Numbered from the stretch's first letter, positions 26,205 to 35,471 are shown. The stretch is DNA of 43,248 bases from an uncultured Clostridium sp. (GCA_945915475.1 CAMEFI010000025.1:1-43248); one strand, 5' to 3'. Notes: generated from the sequence alone by a model not told the origin. A program made the numbers and translations.

Positions 26205-26906
26205 ATGGCAGACAAGATATTATTAGTGGAAGATGATTACGCATTAGCCATGGGAACAGAATATGCATTGCGGGCAGAGGGTTATGAAGTGGTCAGTGCC
26301 GGGAAAATGGGACAGGCTTACCAGATGCAACAACAGGAGAAACCGGATCTGATCTTATTAGATGTGATGCTCCCGGATGGAAATGGCTTTGAGTTCTGCA
26401 GGAAGATTCGAGGGGAAGGTTGTCAGGTTCCTGTCATTTTTCTCACGGCAGTAGGAGAGGAAGTGAATATCGTACAGGGATTAGAGTGTGGTGCAGATGA
26501 TTATGTCACGAAACCGTACCGGGTGAAGGAACTGCTTTCCCGAATTGCAGCAAATCTTCGAAGATACCGGCTGACACAGAATAAGAAGGAGGAGAACTAT
26601 TTTTTCGGGGAGCATTGTTTTCACCCAAAGGAATTCCGGCTGTTCTGCAATGGTGAGGTGGTGGACTGTACGCCCAATGACCTCCGCCTTTTAGGGGAGC
26701 TTATTGCCCATGAAGGTCAGGTGTTGGAACGGGGACAGATCTTAGAACGGCTATTTGATGCGCAGGAATCCTTTGTAGATGACAATACTCTGTCTGTCTA
26801 TATGAAACGGTTACGAGGTAAATTAGGAAAGGATGCAGACTGTATTGAAACGGTAAGAGGTGTGGGTTACCGGTTTACCAGGAAAGGAGAGGGCAATGGA
26901 AAGTGA
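26205..26906 (+). CDS. OmpR-family response regulator
   Basis: A 233-aa two-component response regulator. The receiver domain (about 4-115) has acidic residues E9, D10 and D11, phosphoacceptor D53 in LLDVMLPDG, T81 and K103 in VTKPY. The C-terminal winged helix (about 135-228) ends with TVRGVGYRF, the OmpR/PhoB mark. The gene overlaps the histidine kinase start by 11 bp. The three phased TGTMA half-sites before the ABC transporter at 28535 are a plausible target. The pairing resembles BceRS/VanRS-like systems placed next to FtsX-type ABC transporters. Confidence 0.95.
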   Translation: MADKILLVEDDYALAMGTEYALRAEGYEVVSAGKMGQAYQMQQQEKPDLILLDVMLPDGNGFEFCRKIRGEGCQVPVIFLTAVGEEVNIVQGLECGADDYVTKPYRVKELLSRIAANLRRYRLTQNKKEENYFFGEHCFHPKEFRLFCNGEVVDCTPNDLRLLGELIAHEGQVLERGQILERLFDAQESFVDDNTLSVYMKRLRGKLGKDADCIETVRGVGYRFTRKGEGNGK

Positions 26907-27927
26907 TTATGAACGTAACAGATATAAGATACAATATATCGTTGGTTCCATTATCTGTATCTTTGCCCTGGTCATATGGTTATGGGTTTGCGACAACAGA
27001 ATCTCTTTTATGGGTGCCGGCTGCATTGGAATTGTTCTGCTCTTTTTACTGTTTTTTTACCTGCTGTCTGCTTCTAAGATGAACAGAATCTATCGGGAGA
27101 TGGAACAGCTCTCTACGTTAATGACGCAGGTGATGGAGCAGGGAGCGGATGTTGTGGAGGAGGAGTATCTGGAAGGAACTGTAGGAATCTTATATACAAA
27201 CTTCTACAAAATGGTTGGGGTACTGAAGGAAAGCCATGATCGTGAGTGGAAGGAGAAGATATTTTTAAGAGACATTATCTCAGATATTTCTCATCAGTTA
27301 AAGACACCACTGGCATCTCTTAATGTGTTTGTTGATCTGTTGCTAGAGGACAAGGTGGAGGATAAGGACAAGCAAAAGCAGATCCTTGCAGAGGCGGAGA
27401 ATCAGTTAAACCGTATGGAATGGATGGTATTATCGATGCTGAAGCTTGCAAGGATTGAGGCTGGATCCATTCAGTTTGAACAGGAAATGATACCGGTAGA
27501 CACCATTTTTTTGCAGGCGGAAAATGGTGTGAAACAGTTAATCCGAGACAAGCATCAGCATTTACTGATCGAAGGAGACAAAGACAGTATGTTAGAGTGT
27601 GATGCAGACTGGCTCACGGAGGCACTGATCAATCTTTTAAAAAATGCATCGGATTATTCCCAGGAAGGAAAAAGAATCTGGCTGAGGGTGGAGAGTAGCA
27701 ATGTCTATACCAGGATATATGTAGAGGATGAAGGGATGGGAATTCCGGAGGAAGAATTACCCAATATTTTTAGGCGGTTTTACCGCGTACACAATGAAGT
27801 GAATCCCAATAGCGTTGGGATTGGTCTGTCACTGGCAAAGTCCATTGTAGAGGGAATGGATGGACGGATTTCAGTGCGAAGCAAGGAGGGAAAGGGAACC
27901 TGTTTTATCCTGACATTTGTACAATAA
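26896..27927 (+). CDS. Sensor histidine kinase with minimal extracellular loop
   Basis: A 343-aa kinase from the ATG at 26896, chosen for GGAG 6 bases upstream and the short overlap with the regulator gene; an in-frame ATG at 26860 lies well inside that gene. Two transmembrane helices (about 13-32 and 37-59) are joined by only a few residues (CDNRIS), so there is no extracellular sensor domain. The HisKA domain has SDISHQLKTPLASL with H133; the ATPase domain has the N box (INLLKNASDYS), G1 (VEDEGMGIP), F box (FRRFYR) and G2 (GIGLSLAKSI). Intramembrane-sensing kinases of this shape often sense through an adjacent ABC permease, here the FtsX-type protein downstream. Confidence 0.94.
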   Translation: MESDYERNRYKIQYIVGSIICIFALVIWLWVCDNRISFMGAGCIGIVLLFLLFFYLLSASKMNRIYREMEQLSTLMTQVMEQGADVVEEEYLEGTVGILYTNFYKMVGVLKESHDREWKEKIFLRDIISDISHQLKTPLASLNVFVDLLLEDKVEDKDKQKQILAEAENQLNRMEWMVLSMLKLARIEAGSIQFEQEMIPVDTIFLQAENGVKQLIRDKHQHLLIEGDKDSMLECDADWLTEALINLLKNASDYSQEGKRIWLRVESSNVYTRIYVEDEGMGIPEEELPNIFRRFYRVHNEVNPNSVGIGLSLAKSIVEGMDGRISVRSKEGKGTCFILTFVQ

Positions 27928-27930
27928 GAA

Positions 27931-28410
27931 ATGTTGGCTTCGTACAAAGTAAGTGATCTGTTAGAGCTCATGTGTGCCTTGCTATTCGCGGTTCATATTC
28001 TTGTGATTGATCATTTTTCTCCATTGGTAGATGGGGTGCGGATGTCCTGCATACAATTTTTTGTATGTGGAATATTCAGTGCATTTCCCATGTTTTTCTT
28101 TGAAATGGGACATTCCATAGAGGGAATTTTAAGATGGCTGCCGAATCTGGCAACCATGGATGCGTGGATTCCAATTCTGTATGCCGGAGTCCTGTCAAGT
28201 GGTGTGGCATATACGTTGCAGATTATTGCACAAAATGGTCTGAATCCCACGGTTGCTTCCATGATCATGAGCCTTGAATCCGTCTTTTCTGTTCTTGCAG
28301 GCTGGGTGATATTAGGGCAGAGAATGGGACTGAGACAGTTGTCCGGATGTGCTCTTATTTTTGTAGCAATCGTGTTTGCACAGCTTCCAACCGGCAAAAA
28401 ATGTGACTAA
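27931..28410 (+). pseudogene. C-terminal half of an EamA/DMT-family transporter
   Basis: The 159-aa product matches only the second EamA repeat of a drug/metabolite transporter (normally about 300 aa, two repeats): LLELMCALLFAVHILVIDHFS at the start, then YAGVLSSGVAYTLQIIAQ, PTVASMIMSLESVFSVLAGW. Five hydrophobic segments remain. There is no good ribosome site before the first ATG, and the reading frame follows the histidine kinase stop codon in the same frame with one extra codon, which suggests a deletion junction. It is probably a remnant. A functional half-size transporter is possible, since short DMT proteins exist, but the sequence resembles the long type. Confidence 0.7.
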
Positions 28411-28429
28411 ATGGATGAATCCCCCTTAA

Positions 28430-28485
28430 TCTTACTAAACTGTAAGAATCTCTGTCACGGGATTGTAACCTTTCTGGTTTATAAT
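28430..28485 (+). promoter_or_regulatory. Activator-type promoter of the ABC transporter operon
   Basis: Three half-sites TGTAAG (28441), TGTCAC (28453) and TGTAAC (28464) are spaced 12 and 11 bp, one helical turn, as for OmpR-family regulators. The first also forms an inverted repeat TCTTAC-N6-GTAAGA (28430-28447). The -10 is perfect (TATAAT 28480-28485), but the 17-base-spaced -35 position is unlike consensus, consistent with activation by the adjacent response regulator. Confidence 0.6.
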
Positions 28486-28522
28486 GAGTATAATTCGAAG
28501 TGAATTATACTCATTTTTTTTT
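28484..28522 (+). terminator. Terminator overlapping the downstream promoter start
   Basis: Perfect 13-bp stem: ATGAGTATAATTC (28484-28496) pairs with 28502-28514, then a run of nine T. The left arm overlaps the end of the -10 and the predicted start near 28492, so RNA started here cannot form the full stem, whereas readthrough RNA from the two-component operon can. Confidence 0.88.
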
Positions 28523-28534
28523 GGAGGGAGAATC

Positions 28535-30964
28535 ATGGAAAACTACAGACAGCTTGCAATCCGGTATTTGACAATGAATAAGCGGCGGAGTCTGGTTACG
28601 ATTTTCGGTGTGATCGTTGCAACGACTGTGCTTTATGTGATGTTAAATCTGGGATGGAGTGCTTTATTAAAGTATAGGGATACCATTCGGGAAAAGGGAG
28701 ATTATGAGATTGTGTTATTTACGGAGACACAGACTCAGATTGATGAGATTCTTCAGGATGAAAGGGTGAAGAGTGCATATGTGGGCTCCTATTATTTTTA
28801 TGATTATCAGGAGCCGGTAACCTATAACAATGCTCTTTATATCAATACCAGTCAGCCTTATCGTATGGATTCCATTATGGAACAGCTAAAAAGCACCTAT
28901 GAAGTGGGAGGAGAAGAAAACTGGGAACTTGCATGGACTTATTTGCAGGGAGGAGAAGGAAATACTACAGTAATTATGATCTTGACGCTTTTGCTTGTTT
29001 CCTTTATCTTTGCCATTTTTGGGGTAGGGATCGTCAGAAATTCCATTCAGCTTTCTACCCTAGAGCAGATTAAAGATTATGGTAATCTTCGGTGTATAGG
29101 TGCCACGCAGAAAGAACTGAAATCCATCATATACATGGAGGGTGCGATTTTGGAAATTTCAGGAATGATAGCGGGAGTAATTGTGGGGACATTCTGTACC
29201 ATGGTAGCAGGGCATTTTATGAAACTGTCTGCCGGTTTCCATCTGGTTCCGGTTGTTCCCATTGCAGTGGCGTTTCTGGGGGATCTGATGTTTGCAATGG
29301 AAGAAAACTGTAAGATCATTACCAATATGTCACCCATCAGCGCAATTCGTGGAGAATACCGTATCCGCAAGGAAAAGATCAGGATAAGAAAGAGCAGGAT
29401 CTTTGGAAAACTATTCGGGGTAGAAGGGGATTATGCATATAAGAGTATTATGCGGAATCCGGGACGATTCTGGAAAACGGTATGGTCTATCGGAATTGGT
29501 ATGGGTGCATTTATTATGATGGCAGGGCTTGCCACATCTTTCAATGAAATCATAAAAGATAAACAAAAGCTGTGGAAATATTATCATGTATTTTATGAAT
29601 CCTATTTGGCACTGGACAAGACGATGGAAGAGGTACAAAGCGAGATACCGCCTACCACATTTTTGGAAAGAATATCGCAGCTGGATGGCCTTACGGAAGC
29701 AAAACGAATCTATTGCGCCACGGTAGCATTGACAGATCCGAAAGGTTTTTATGGACACTTGACGGAGGAGTTCATGACAAAATCTGAGTATGGCAGCTAT
29801 TTACAAACTATTATGGATAAGGAAGATAATGCAATGCTAAGTAATATATATTCAGAAATAGACTGCTATGGGTATGATGAGGAAGACTACCAGCGGTATG
29901 AAAAAGCCCTGGTTGCCGGTACCCTGGATGTCAGTGACCATGGAATCGTTTTGGTGAATCATGAAACAGTTCCGGTAAATGAAGATGTATTGTACGAAAG
30001 TGAAACAGCGGTAGCAGAATACATGGAGATGAAATATACCAATTTTAAGGTGGGAGATACCATTGATGTGATGGATATGGCTAAGCTGCGGCAACTGATT
30101 GCCGAAGAACGGTCAAAGCTTGATAAGGAATATAAGGAAGAGACAGAGAAGTTGTCAGAAGAGTTCCGGCTTAAGAACATTTCACAGGAGGAAAAGGATA
30201 CAAAAGAAACAGAGCTTATGAAAGAATACAATCTGCAAAAATATCAGATCGTGGCAGATGCAAGAGAAAAATTGCAGTCAGAAGGAGCTTACCAGACTTA
30301 TACCATTGAAGGAATTGTGAATGAAGATGTGAATACCTATTCGGTAGGTCCTCATTTTGTCCTTCCTTTGGATAAATATTATATCTTTACCGGGACAGAT
30401 GAAACCATGTCGGTGGGTATGCAGTATCATTTTGACCGGTTCCCCGCAAGGGAATATATGAAAATCCAGAATGATATATATGCAGCTGAAGCGGAGAATG
30501 ATACGTATTATCTGGAATCCGGTTATGCATTAACCATGTCCACGTTAGAAGGCTTCAAATATTTCATTGTGGGTGGAATGTTGGTGATTCTTTTTGTGGT
30601 GACCATGACAACCCTCAATATTATTAATACTACAGCAAGCAGCCTGTATTTAAGAAGGAAAGAATTTGCTCAGCTTCGTGTGATTGGAATATCAAAGAAG
30701 AGATTGATGAAAATGGTAATGTTAGAAGGGGTTATTGCTGTTATTGTTGCAAATATCATTGGGATTGGACTGGGTGCATTGTTAAGTTATGGTCTGTTCC
30801 GATTGGTTATGACCACTTTATATGGGTTCCAATATGCTTTTTCCGTGGCTGGAATGGTGATTGGAATGGTGATGTCGGTGCTGATTCTTTGCGGTTCCAT
30901 CTATATGCCCCTTAGAAGATTAAAACAGGATGTGGCAAGTGACCTTTCCGCAGGCGGGGATTGA
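28535..30964 (+). CDS. FtsX-family ABC transporter permease
   Basis: An 809-aa membrane protein from the ATG at 28535, with GGAGG 9 bases upstream; an in-frame ATG at 28484 lies in the terminator stem and is rejected. One N-terminal helix (about 20-42) precedes an extracellular segment and the first FtsX domain (about 145-250; QIKDYGNLRCIGATQKELKSI). A second core begins near 310 with an N-terminal-type helix and a large extracellular domain containing a Lys/Glu-rich coiled coil (about 525-600). The last FtsX domain (about 670-790) has LRRKEFAQLRVIGISKKRLMKMVMLEG. The layout of two FtsX units with a large external domain resembles BceB/MacB-type systems. It is first in the operon with the ATPase downstream. 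Substrate unknown; antimicrobial peptide or surface-protein release are options. Confidence 0.9.
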   Translation: MENYRQLAIRYLTMNKRRSLVTIFGVIVATTVLYVMLNLGWSALLKYRDTIREKGDYEIVLFTETQTQIDEILQDERVKSAYVGSYYFYDYQEPVTYNNALYINTSQPYRMDSIMEQLKSTYEVGGEENWELAWTYLQGGEGNTTVIMILTLLLVSFIFAIFGVGIVRNSIQLSTLEQIKDYGNLRCIGATQKELKSIIYMEGAILEISGMIAGVIVGTFCTMVAGHFMKLSAGFHLVPVVPIAVAFLGDLMFAMEENCKIITNMSPISAIRGEYRIRKEKIRIRKSRIFGKLFGVEGDYAYKSIMRNPGRFWKTVWSIGIGMGAFIMMAGLATSFNEIIKDKQKLWKYYHVFYESYLALDKTMEEVQSEIPPTTFLERISQLDGLTEAKRIYCATVALTDPKGFYGHLTEEFMTKSEYGSYLQTIMDKEDNAMLSNIYSEIDCYGYDEEDYQRYEKALVAGTLDVSDHGIVLVNHETVPVNEDVLYESETAVAEYMEMKYTNFKVGDTIDVMDMAKLRQLIAEERSKLDKEYKEETEKLSEEFRLKNISQEEKDTKETELMKEYNLQKYQIVADAREKLQSEGAYQTYTIEGIVNEDVNTYSVGPHFVLPLDKYYIFTGTDETMSVGMQYHFDRFPAREYMKIQNDIYAAEAENDTYYLESGYALTMSTLEGFKYFIVGGMLVILFVVTMTTLNIINTTASSLYLRRKEFAQLRVIGISKKRLMKMVMLEGVIAVIVANIIGIGLGALLSYGLFRLVMTTLYGFQYAFSVAGMVIGMVMSVLILCGSIYMPLRRLKQDVASDLSAGGD

Positions 30965-31053
30965 TAACGTTAACATAAGTTGGAATTTAATAAGTCAGAA
31001 TAGGAAGGATAGTACTGCATTGGCTGGAAAGAGAAAAGAAGGAGGATGAGACG

Positions 31054-31719
31054 ATGGATATTGTAACGATGGAAAATGTGACAAAGGTTTACGGAGAAAA
31101 TGAAACAAGAGTATGGGGTTTACATAATGTTGATTTGACGGTGGAGAAGGGAGAAACACTTGCTATTGTGGGTGCTTCCGGCTCCGGAAAGTCAACTTTG
31201 CTTCATGTAATGGGAGGAGTCGATACAGCTACCAGCGGTAAGATAGTGGTAGATGGTAAAGATATTACGAAAATGAATGATGAACAGATGGCTGTGTTCC
31301 GCAGAAGGAAGATTGGCTTTGTGTTTCAGGCATATCATCTGATTCCGGTATTGTCGGTGGAGGAAAATATTACTATGCCGATTCTTCTTGACCATAGAAA
31401 ACCGGATAAAGAATATGTAGAACATATTATGGAGTTATTAGGGCTTCAGGACAGAAGGAAACATCTTCCAAACCAGCTTTCCGGTGGACAACAGCAGCGT
31501 GCTGCCATTGCCAGAGCCCTTGCAAACCGTCCATCCCTGATTCTTGCAGATGAACCCACAGGAGCCTTGGATTCCAAAAACGGAAATGAGGTCATTACGT
31601 TGTTACAGAATTCGGTGAAACAGTTAAATCAGACTTTGGTGCTGATCACACACAACGTGGATTTAGCCAGAGAAGCGGATCGGATTGTAAAACTTGCGGA
31701 TGGTGAAATTGTGGAGTAA
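31054..31719 (+). CDS. MacB/LolD-type ABC transporter ATPase
   Basis: A 221-aa cytosolic nucleotide-binding subunit. Walker [10 protein letters not shown] (near 40-48), Q-loop [17 protein letters not shown], signature LSGGQQQR, Walker [13 protein letters not shown] and the H-loop ITHN are all intact. The ADEPTGALD variant and short length place it in the MacB/LolD/BceA group that drives FtsX-type permeases by mechanotransmission. GAAGGAGG lies before the ATG. It sits between one long FtsX permease and a MacB-type permease and could serve either or both. The 89 bp upstream hold no terminator. Confidence 0.96.
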   Translation: MDIVTMENVTKVYGENETRVWGLHNVDLTVEKGETLAIVGASGSGKSTLLHVMGGVDTATSGKIVVDGKDITKMNDEQMAVFRRRKIGFVFQAYHLIPVLSVEENITMPILLDHRKPDKEYVEHIMELLGLQDRRKHLPNQLSGGQQQRAAIARALANRPSLILADEPTGALDSKNGNEVITLLQNSVKQLNQTLVLITHNVDLAREADRIVKLADGEIVE

Positions 31720-31733
31720 AAGGGGGCGGAAGA

Positions 31734-33464
31734 ATGAGACGATGCAGAGGAATCATGGCAATGTTGTTGTGCCTGGTACTGTTGATGACTTTAGCGGAGC
31801 CTGGGATGGCTTCTGCAACGGAAATGAATACGGAAGAGAATAATCCCACTATCGGTCTGGATACAGATATTGTAATCGGTAGTGTAAATGTCAGTGGTGA
31901 GCAGGCGGGAGGAAATGTAACCATTCATTTTAATGTTAGTGCAGGGAAAGGTGACAGTCAGTACACGGTTTGTAATATTACAAAAATTTGTCCGGTATTA
32001 GAGGAAACATTTCCCTTTGAGACGGATAATGAAGCCTATAAAGTAGTAAATGCATCGGGAACTTCGGTGGAAGTAAGTTATAGTTTAACGGCTAAGGATA
32101 ATCTGGAAACAGCTTATTATCCGGTAAATTTTGCGATTACATATGAACGGCAATATGGTACAGGGGAGATTGATTCTTTTTGTATAACAAAGTCCATCAG
32201 TGTGAAGATTAACGCTAAAATGACGGAAGATACATCCGCCAAAGAGGACGATATCTCTTTGAAAGTGAAGAAGACACCAACCGGAACCTATGATAAAACC
32301 TGTAAGGTGAAATTTACGACCAAGGCAAAAAAAGGGGAAATCACCTGTGTTACTCCGGTTATTTCAGATGTTTTCCCTTTTGAAACACAGGGGGATGCTT
32401 ATCGGTCCACGACTTCTAAGGGAACAAAATCGTTAAAATGTGAGTATGATTTTAAAGTGCGAAGTGATGTAGCTACCGGTTATCAGATGGTATCTTTCAT
32501 GATTGTCTATAAAAAAGATGGGCAGACTTATGAAACAACACGTTCCATAAATGTAAAACTAACAGGAAAGAAGGGAGCAGCTTCCGGAGAAAACGGGTCG
32601 GGTGGTGCTACCGGCAACACTAGTACGCCGAGGCTGATGGTGGCTGGTTATGAAACAGGTAAGGATACCATTTATGCCAATGAGCCATTTACTTTAAATG
32701 TCCATATGCAAAATACCGCAAAGACTTCTATTTCTAATATAAAACTTACATTAGTGAGTGAGGAGAATAACTTTATTCCGGATGGAGGGGTTGGAAATGT
32801 ATTTATTGATGGTATGGAACCGGGAGAAGATAAAGATGTAACATTTCAATTGCGGGCGGCGGCTGGACTGGAAGAAAAAATTTATTCCGTGATAATGAAA
32901 GCAGAATATGAAAATGGAAAGGCGGAGGCATTTAGTTCAGAGGATGCATTGTATATTCCGGTTTCCCTAAGACAGAGGTTGTCCGTAACGGATATTTTTC
33001 TGGCGGAGGAGCAGGTGGAGGTAGGAGATACCGTGGAGATTAGCGGGGTTGTCAATAACTTAGGGGAGGGCAATCTTTATAATGTGGCAGCATATATTAC
33101 AGGGGATAATCTGAAGGAGACCGAGACTTATATAGGGAATATTGAGTCTGGAAAAAGCGGCACCATAGATGTACTGACGAAAGCAATCGTTGTAACAGAG
33201 GGGGAGCATATTATCAATGAAATGATGATTACTTATGAAGATAAAGATGGAAAAGTTTATGAACAAAAGACAAATATTGATGTAAGGGTGGTAGAACCGG
33301 TATATGAAAATTTGGAAAAGGTAAAGGAATCCAAAGATTACACGGGGACAGTGAAAAAGCTGGTGGAAATAATAGTGATGTTTGCGGTGCTGGCGGCCTG
33401 TGTCTGGTTGTATATCCGGAGAAAAAAGAAAAAGCAGAAGATGTTAGATGATTTTATCAATTAA
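31734..33464 (+). CDS. Secreted, C-terminally anchored CARDB-like protein of the ABC operon
   Basis: A 576-aa exported protein. A signal peptide (about 1-29) is followed by two related repeats of about 110 residues: the first near 75-155 (LEETFPFETDNEAYK, then TAYYPVNFAITY), the second near 190-275 (ISDVFPFETQGDAYR, then TGYQMVSFMIVY). A Gly/Ser linker leads to two CARDB-like/COG1361-type beta domains (about 300-410 and 420-520; VGDTVEISGVVNNLGEGN). A transmembrane helix (about 548-565) and a basic tail (RRKKKKQK) anchor it. It lies 14 bp from the ATPase gene and 45 bp before the MacB permease, the position held by the adaptor in MacA-MacB operons, so an extracellular partner role is likely but not shown. 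Confidence 0.82.
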   Translation: MRRCRGIMAMLLCLVLLMTLAEPGMASATEMNTEENNPTIGLDTDIVIGSVNVSGEQAGGNVTIHFNVSAGKGDSQYTVCNITKICPVLEETFPFETDNEAYKVVNASGTSVEVSYSLTAKDNLETAYYPVNFAITYERQYGTGEIDSFCITKSISVKINAKMTEDTSAKEDDISLKVKKTPTGTYDKTCKVKFTTKAKKGEITCVTPVISDVFPFETQGDAYRSTTSKGTKSLKCEYDFKVRSDVATGYQMVSFMIVYKKDGQTYETTRSINVKLTGKKGAASGENGSGGATGNTSTPRLMVAGYETGKDTIYANEPFTLNVHMQNTAKTSISNIKLTLVSEENNFIPDGGVGNVFIDGMEPGEDKDVTFQLRAAAGLEEKIYSVIMKAEYENGKAEAFSSEDALYIPVSLRQRLSVTDIFLAEEQVEVGDTVEISGVVNNLGEGNLYNVAAYITGDNLKETETYIGNIESGKSGTIDVLTKAIVVTEGEHIINEMMITYEDKDGKVYEQKTNIDVRVVEPVYENLEKVKESKDYTGTVKKLVEIIVMFAVLAACVWLYIRRKKKKQKMLDDFIN

Positions 33465-33509
33465 ACGGAAGATGATTGGGACGGTTGTGAAAGAAATGGA
33501 GACGAGTTT

Positions 33510-34775
33510 ATGGCTTGGATTTGGCATATGTGTTTCGCAAATATGAAGCAAAGAGGTGTGCGGACATTTCTAACGATTCTGGGTGTGGTGATTGGCGTAA
33601 TCTCCATTGTATCCCTTTTGGCGATTGGTATTGGGGTGAAAAAGGAACTGCTGTCAACGGTGGAATCCACAGGCAGTGTAACGGAGATTACTGCCTATGG
33701 CATTACCGAGGGGAAACGGAAAGATAAAATGTTGACAAACCGTAGGGTGGCAGAGATCGCTGAAATAGAGCATGTGGAAATGGTATATCCCAGATTGGAA
33801 ATCTCTACGGTTATGCAGTATGAGCGTTTTACCGGCTATGGACAGATTATAGGTGTGTCTGAGGAATATCTGAAGCAGATAAAGGTGAAAGAGGGAACAA
33901 TTCCCTCTTCTGACAGTAGAAAACCGGAATTGTTAATAGGGAACTATGCAATGGACATGTTCTTTAATATGAATACAGGATTGGGGTATATGGAAGCTTA
34001 TGATAAAGATGAGGATAAAAATAATCTGACAGGGGAAACCATGCAGGTGCAATTTGGTCTGGAGGAAGATGCTTTAGAGCATAGATTAAAAGTATCTGGG
34101 ATGACAGATACGATGTCATATGATATTTACTGCAATATAGAAGTACTAAAAAAATATCTAAAGCAGAATTCTGAGGAAGGGTTGATAGCGGGGCAGCCGG
34201 TGGATGCAAACGGAAACAATTACCAGGAGTGGATTTATGACAGTGTCATGGTAAAGGTGGATGATACAGAACATGTGGATCAGATTGTTAAAAAACTTCA
34301 GGATATGGGATTTCAGACTGAAAATAATAAGGAACTTTTAGATTCCATGCAGCGGGAAGTCAAAATTGTTCAGATACTCCTTGGTGGGATTGGGATGATT
34401 GCATTGATTGTAGCGGTAATTGGAATCGGAAATACCATGACAACATCTGTCTATGACAGGCTGAAGGAAATTGGTATATTGAAGGTGCTTGGATGCGACC
34501 CGGAGGAGCTGCTGTTCCTCTTTTTGTTAGAATCCGGGATATTAGGTGGACTGGGTGGATTGGTTGGAATCCTGTTGTCCTTTGGAATTACAGAGATTGG
34601 AATCAACCGGATCGCAATCCGTCTTCTGAATATGCCAAAAGGAACAGAACTTGCCATCATACCGCCATGGTTAGCAGTTGGTGCGTTTTTCTTTGCTGTG
34701 CTGCTTGGTATTCTGGCAGGGTTCTTCCCTGCAAGATGGGCAACAAAGCTTACGCCGATGCAGACCATGCGGTAA
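33510..34775 (+). CDS. MacB-type ABC transporter permease
   Basis: A 421-aa permease. Helix 1 (about 19-42, TFLTILGVVIGVISIVSLLAIGIG) is followed by a MacB-type periplasmic core domain (about 45-280) and a C-terminal FtsX domain with three helices (about 288-312, 336-362, 384-405): GNTMTTSVYDRLKEIGILKVLG and FFPARWATKLTPMQTMR, the latter being the usual MacB end. GGAG lies 8 bases before the ATG. It is last of the operon and ends 2 bp from the convergent tetR gene with no terminator seen. It probably pairs with the ATPase at 31054. Confidence 0.93.
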   Translation: MAWIWHMCFANMKQRGVRTFLTILGVVIGVISIVSLLAIGIGVKKELLSTVESTGSVTEITAYGITEGKRKDKMLTNRRVAEIAEIEHVEMVYPRLEISTVMQYERFTGYGQIIGVSEEYLKQIKVKEGTIPSSDSRKPELLIGNYAMDMFFNMNTGLGYMEAYDKDEDKNNLTGETMQVQFGLEEDALEHRLKVSGMTDTMSYDIYCNIEVLKKYLKQNSEEGLIAGQPVDANGNNYQEWIYDSVMVKVDDTEHVDQIVKKLQDMGFQTENNKELLDSMQREVKIVQILLGGIGMIALIVAVIGIGNTMTTSVYDRLKEIGILKVLGCDPEELLFLFLLESGILGGLGGLVGILLSFGITEIGINRIAIRLLNMPKGTELAIIPPWLAVGAFFFAVLLGILAGFFPARWATKLTPMQTMR

Positions 34776-34777
34776 GT

Positions 34778-35401
34778 TTATGAAACAGGTTCAATCAGTG
34801 TCAGATATTGAAGGGCTCCGGCTGGTACACCGGTGCCCTTTTCGAATAGGGCAATAAGACCATTTAAGGTGTCCCGTGTCTCTTCCGGAGTGGAAGGTAC
34901 TAAAAAATGATTCATCTTTTCTGTAATGATAATAAGTGCAATTTCGGCTAATGCAGCCGGATATTCAAAGTGGATTTCTCCGCGTTCAATTCCCTGGGAT
35001 ATGATATCGGTTAATACCGGTTTTAATTCTGTGATCAGATAATTGATATGTTTTTGCCGTAAGAGCGCGAGGCTCTGCACACTGGTATCCGAAGCATATT
35101 TCTGTTTGGCAAAAACAGCAGAAGAATCCCGGCAGGCTTGAAAAAGCATGGCCATCCGGGTAAAAGAAGAAATGTTGGTCTGGGATGACAGTGTCTTTGC
35201 AATCTGTAAAGGTTGTTCATAATTGCGTCGTATTAAGGCTTCTACAATGGCATCTTTGGAAGGAAAATAGTAATAGATACTTCCCTTTCCCATTCCTGCC
35301 CTGCTGGCAATTTCACTTACGGAAATATTCTGTATTGTCTTTTCTTCTAGCAGTTGTTGCAGTGCATCTAGAATCTGTTCGGATTTGTTCGGAGTCGACA
35401 T
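34778..35401 (-). CDS. TetR-family transcriptional regulator
   Basis: A 207-aa repressor. The N-terminal HTH (about 8-54) reads ILDALQQLLEEKTIQNISVSEIASRAGMGKGSIYYYFPSKDAIVEALI, the classic TetR pattern, and the C-terminal ~150 residues form a ligand-binding helical domain. It is divergent from the SCP2/hydrolase/condensation/ACP/ligase operon, and two matching palindromes lie in between, so it almost certainly represses that operon, most likely relieved by a lipid-like or hydrophobic ligand (inference). Its own promoter (TTGTTG, 17 bases, TACAAT on the minus strand) lies at 35471-35443. Confidence 0.93.
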   Translation of the reverse strand: MSTPNKSEQILDALQQLLEEKTIQNISVSEIASRAGMGKGSIYYYFPSKDAIVEALIRRNYEQPLQIAKTLSSQTNISSFTRMAMLFQACRDSSAVFAKQKYASDTSVQSLALLRQKHINYLITELKPVLTDIISQGIERGEIHFEYPAALAEIALIIITEKMNHFLVPSTPEETRDTLNGLIALFEKGTGVPAGALQYLTLIEPVS

Positions 35402-35442
35402 CGTATAATGTTACCTTTCTTTTGTCTGAATATATATGTTTC

Positions 35443-35471
35443 ATTGTATCACATTCACAAAATATCAACAA
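35443..35471 (-). promoter_or_regulatory. Promoter for the tetR gene
   Basis: Minus strand TTGTTG (35471-35466), 17 bases, TACAAT (35448-35443), about 40 bp before the tetR start. Confidence 0.55.

Noticed and set aside
28484-28534. Upstream start for the FtsX permease
   Set aside because: That ATG is inside the terminator stem and before the likely transcription start; GGAGG precedes the ATG at 28535.
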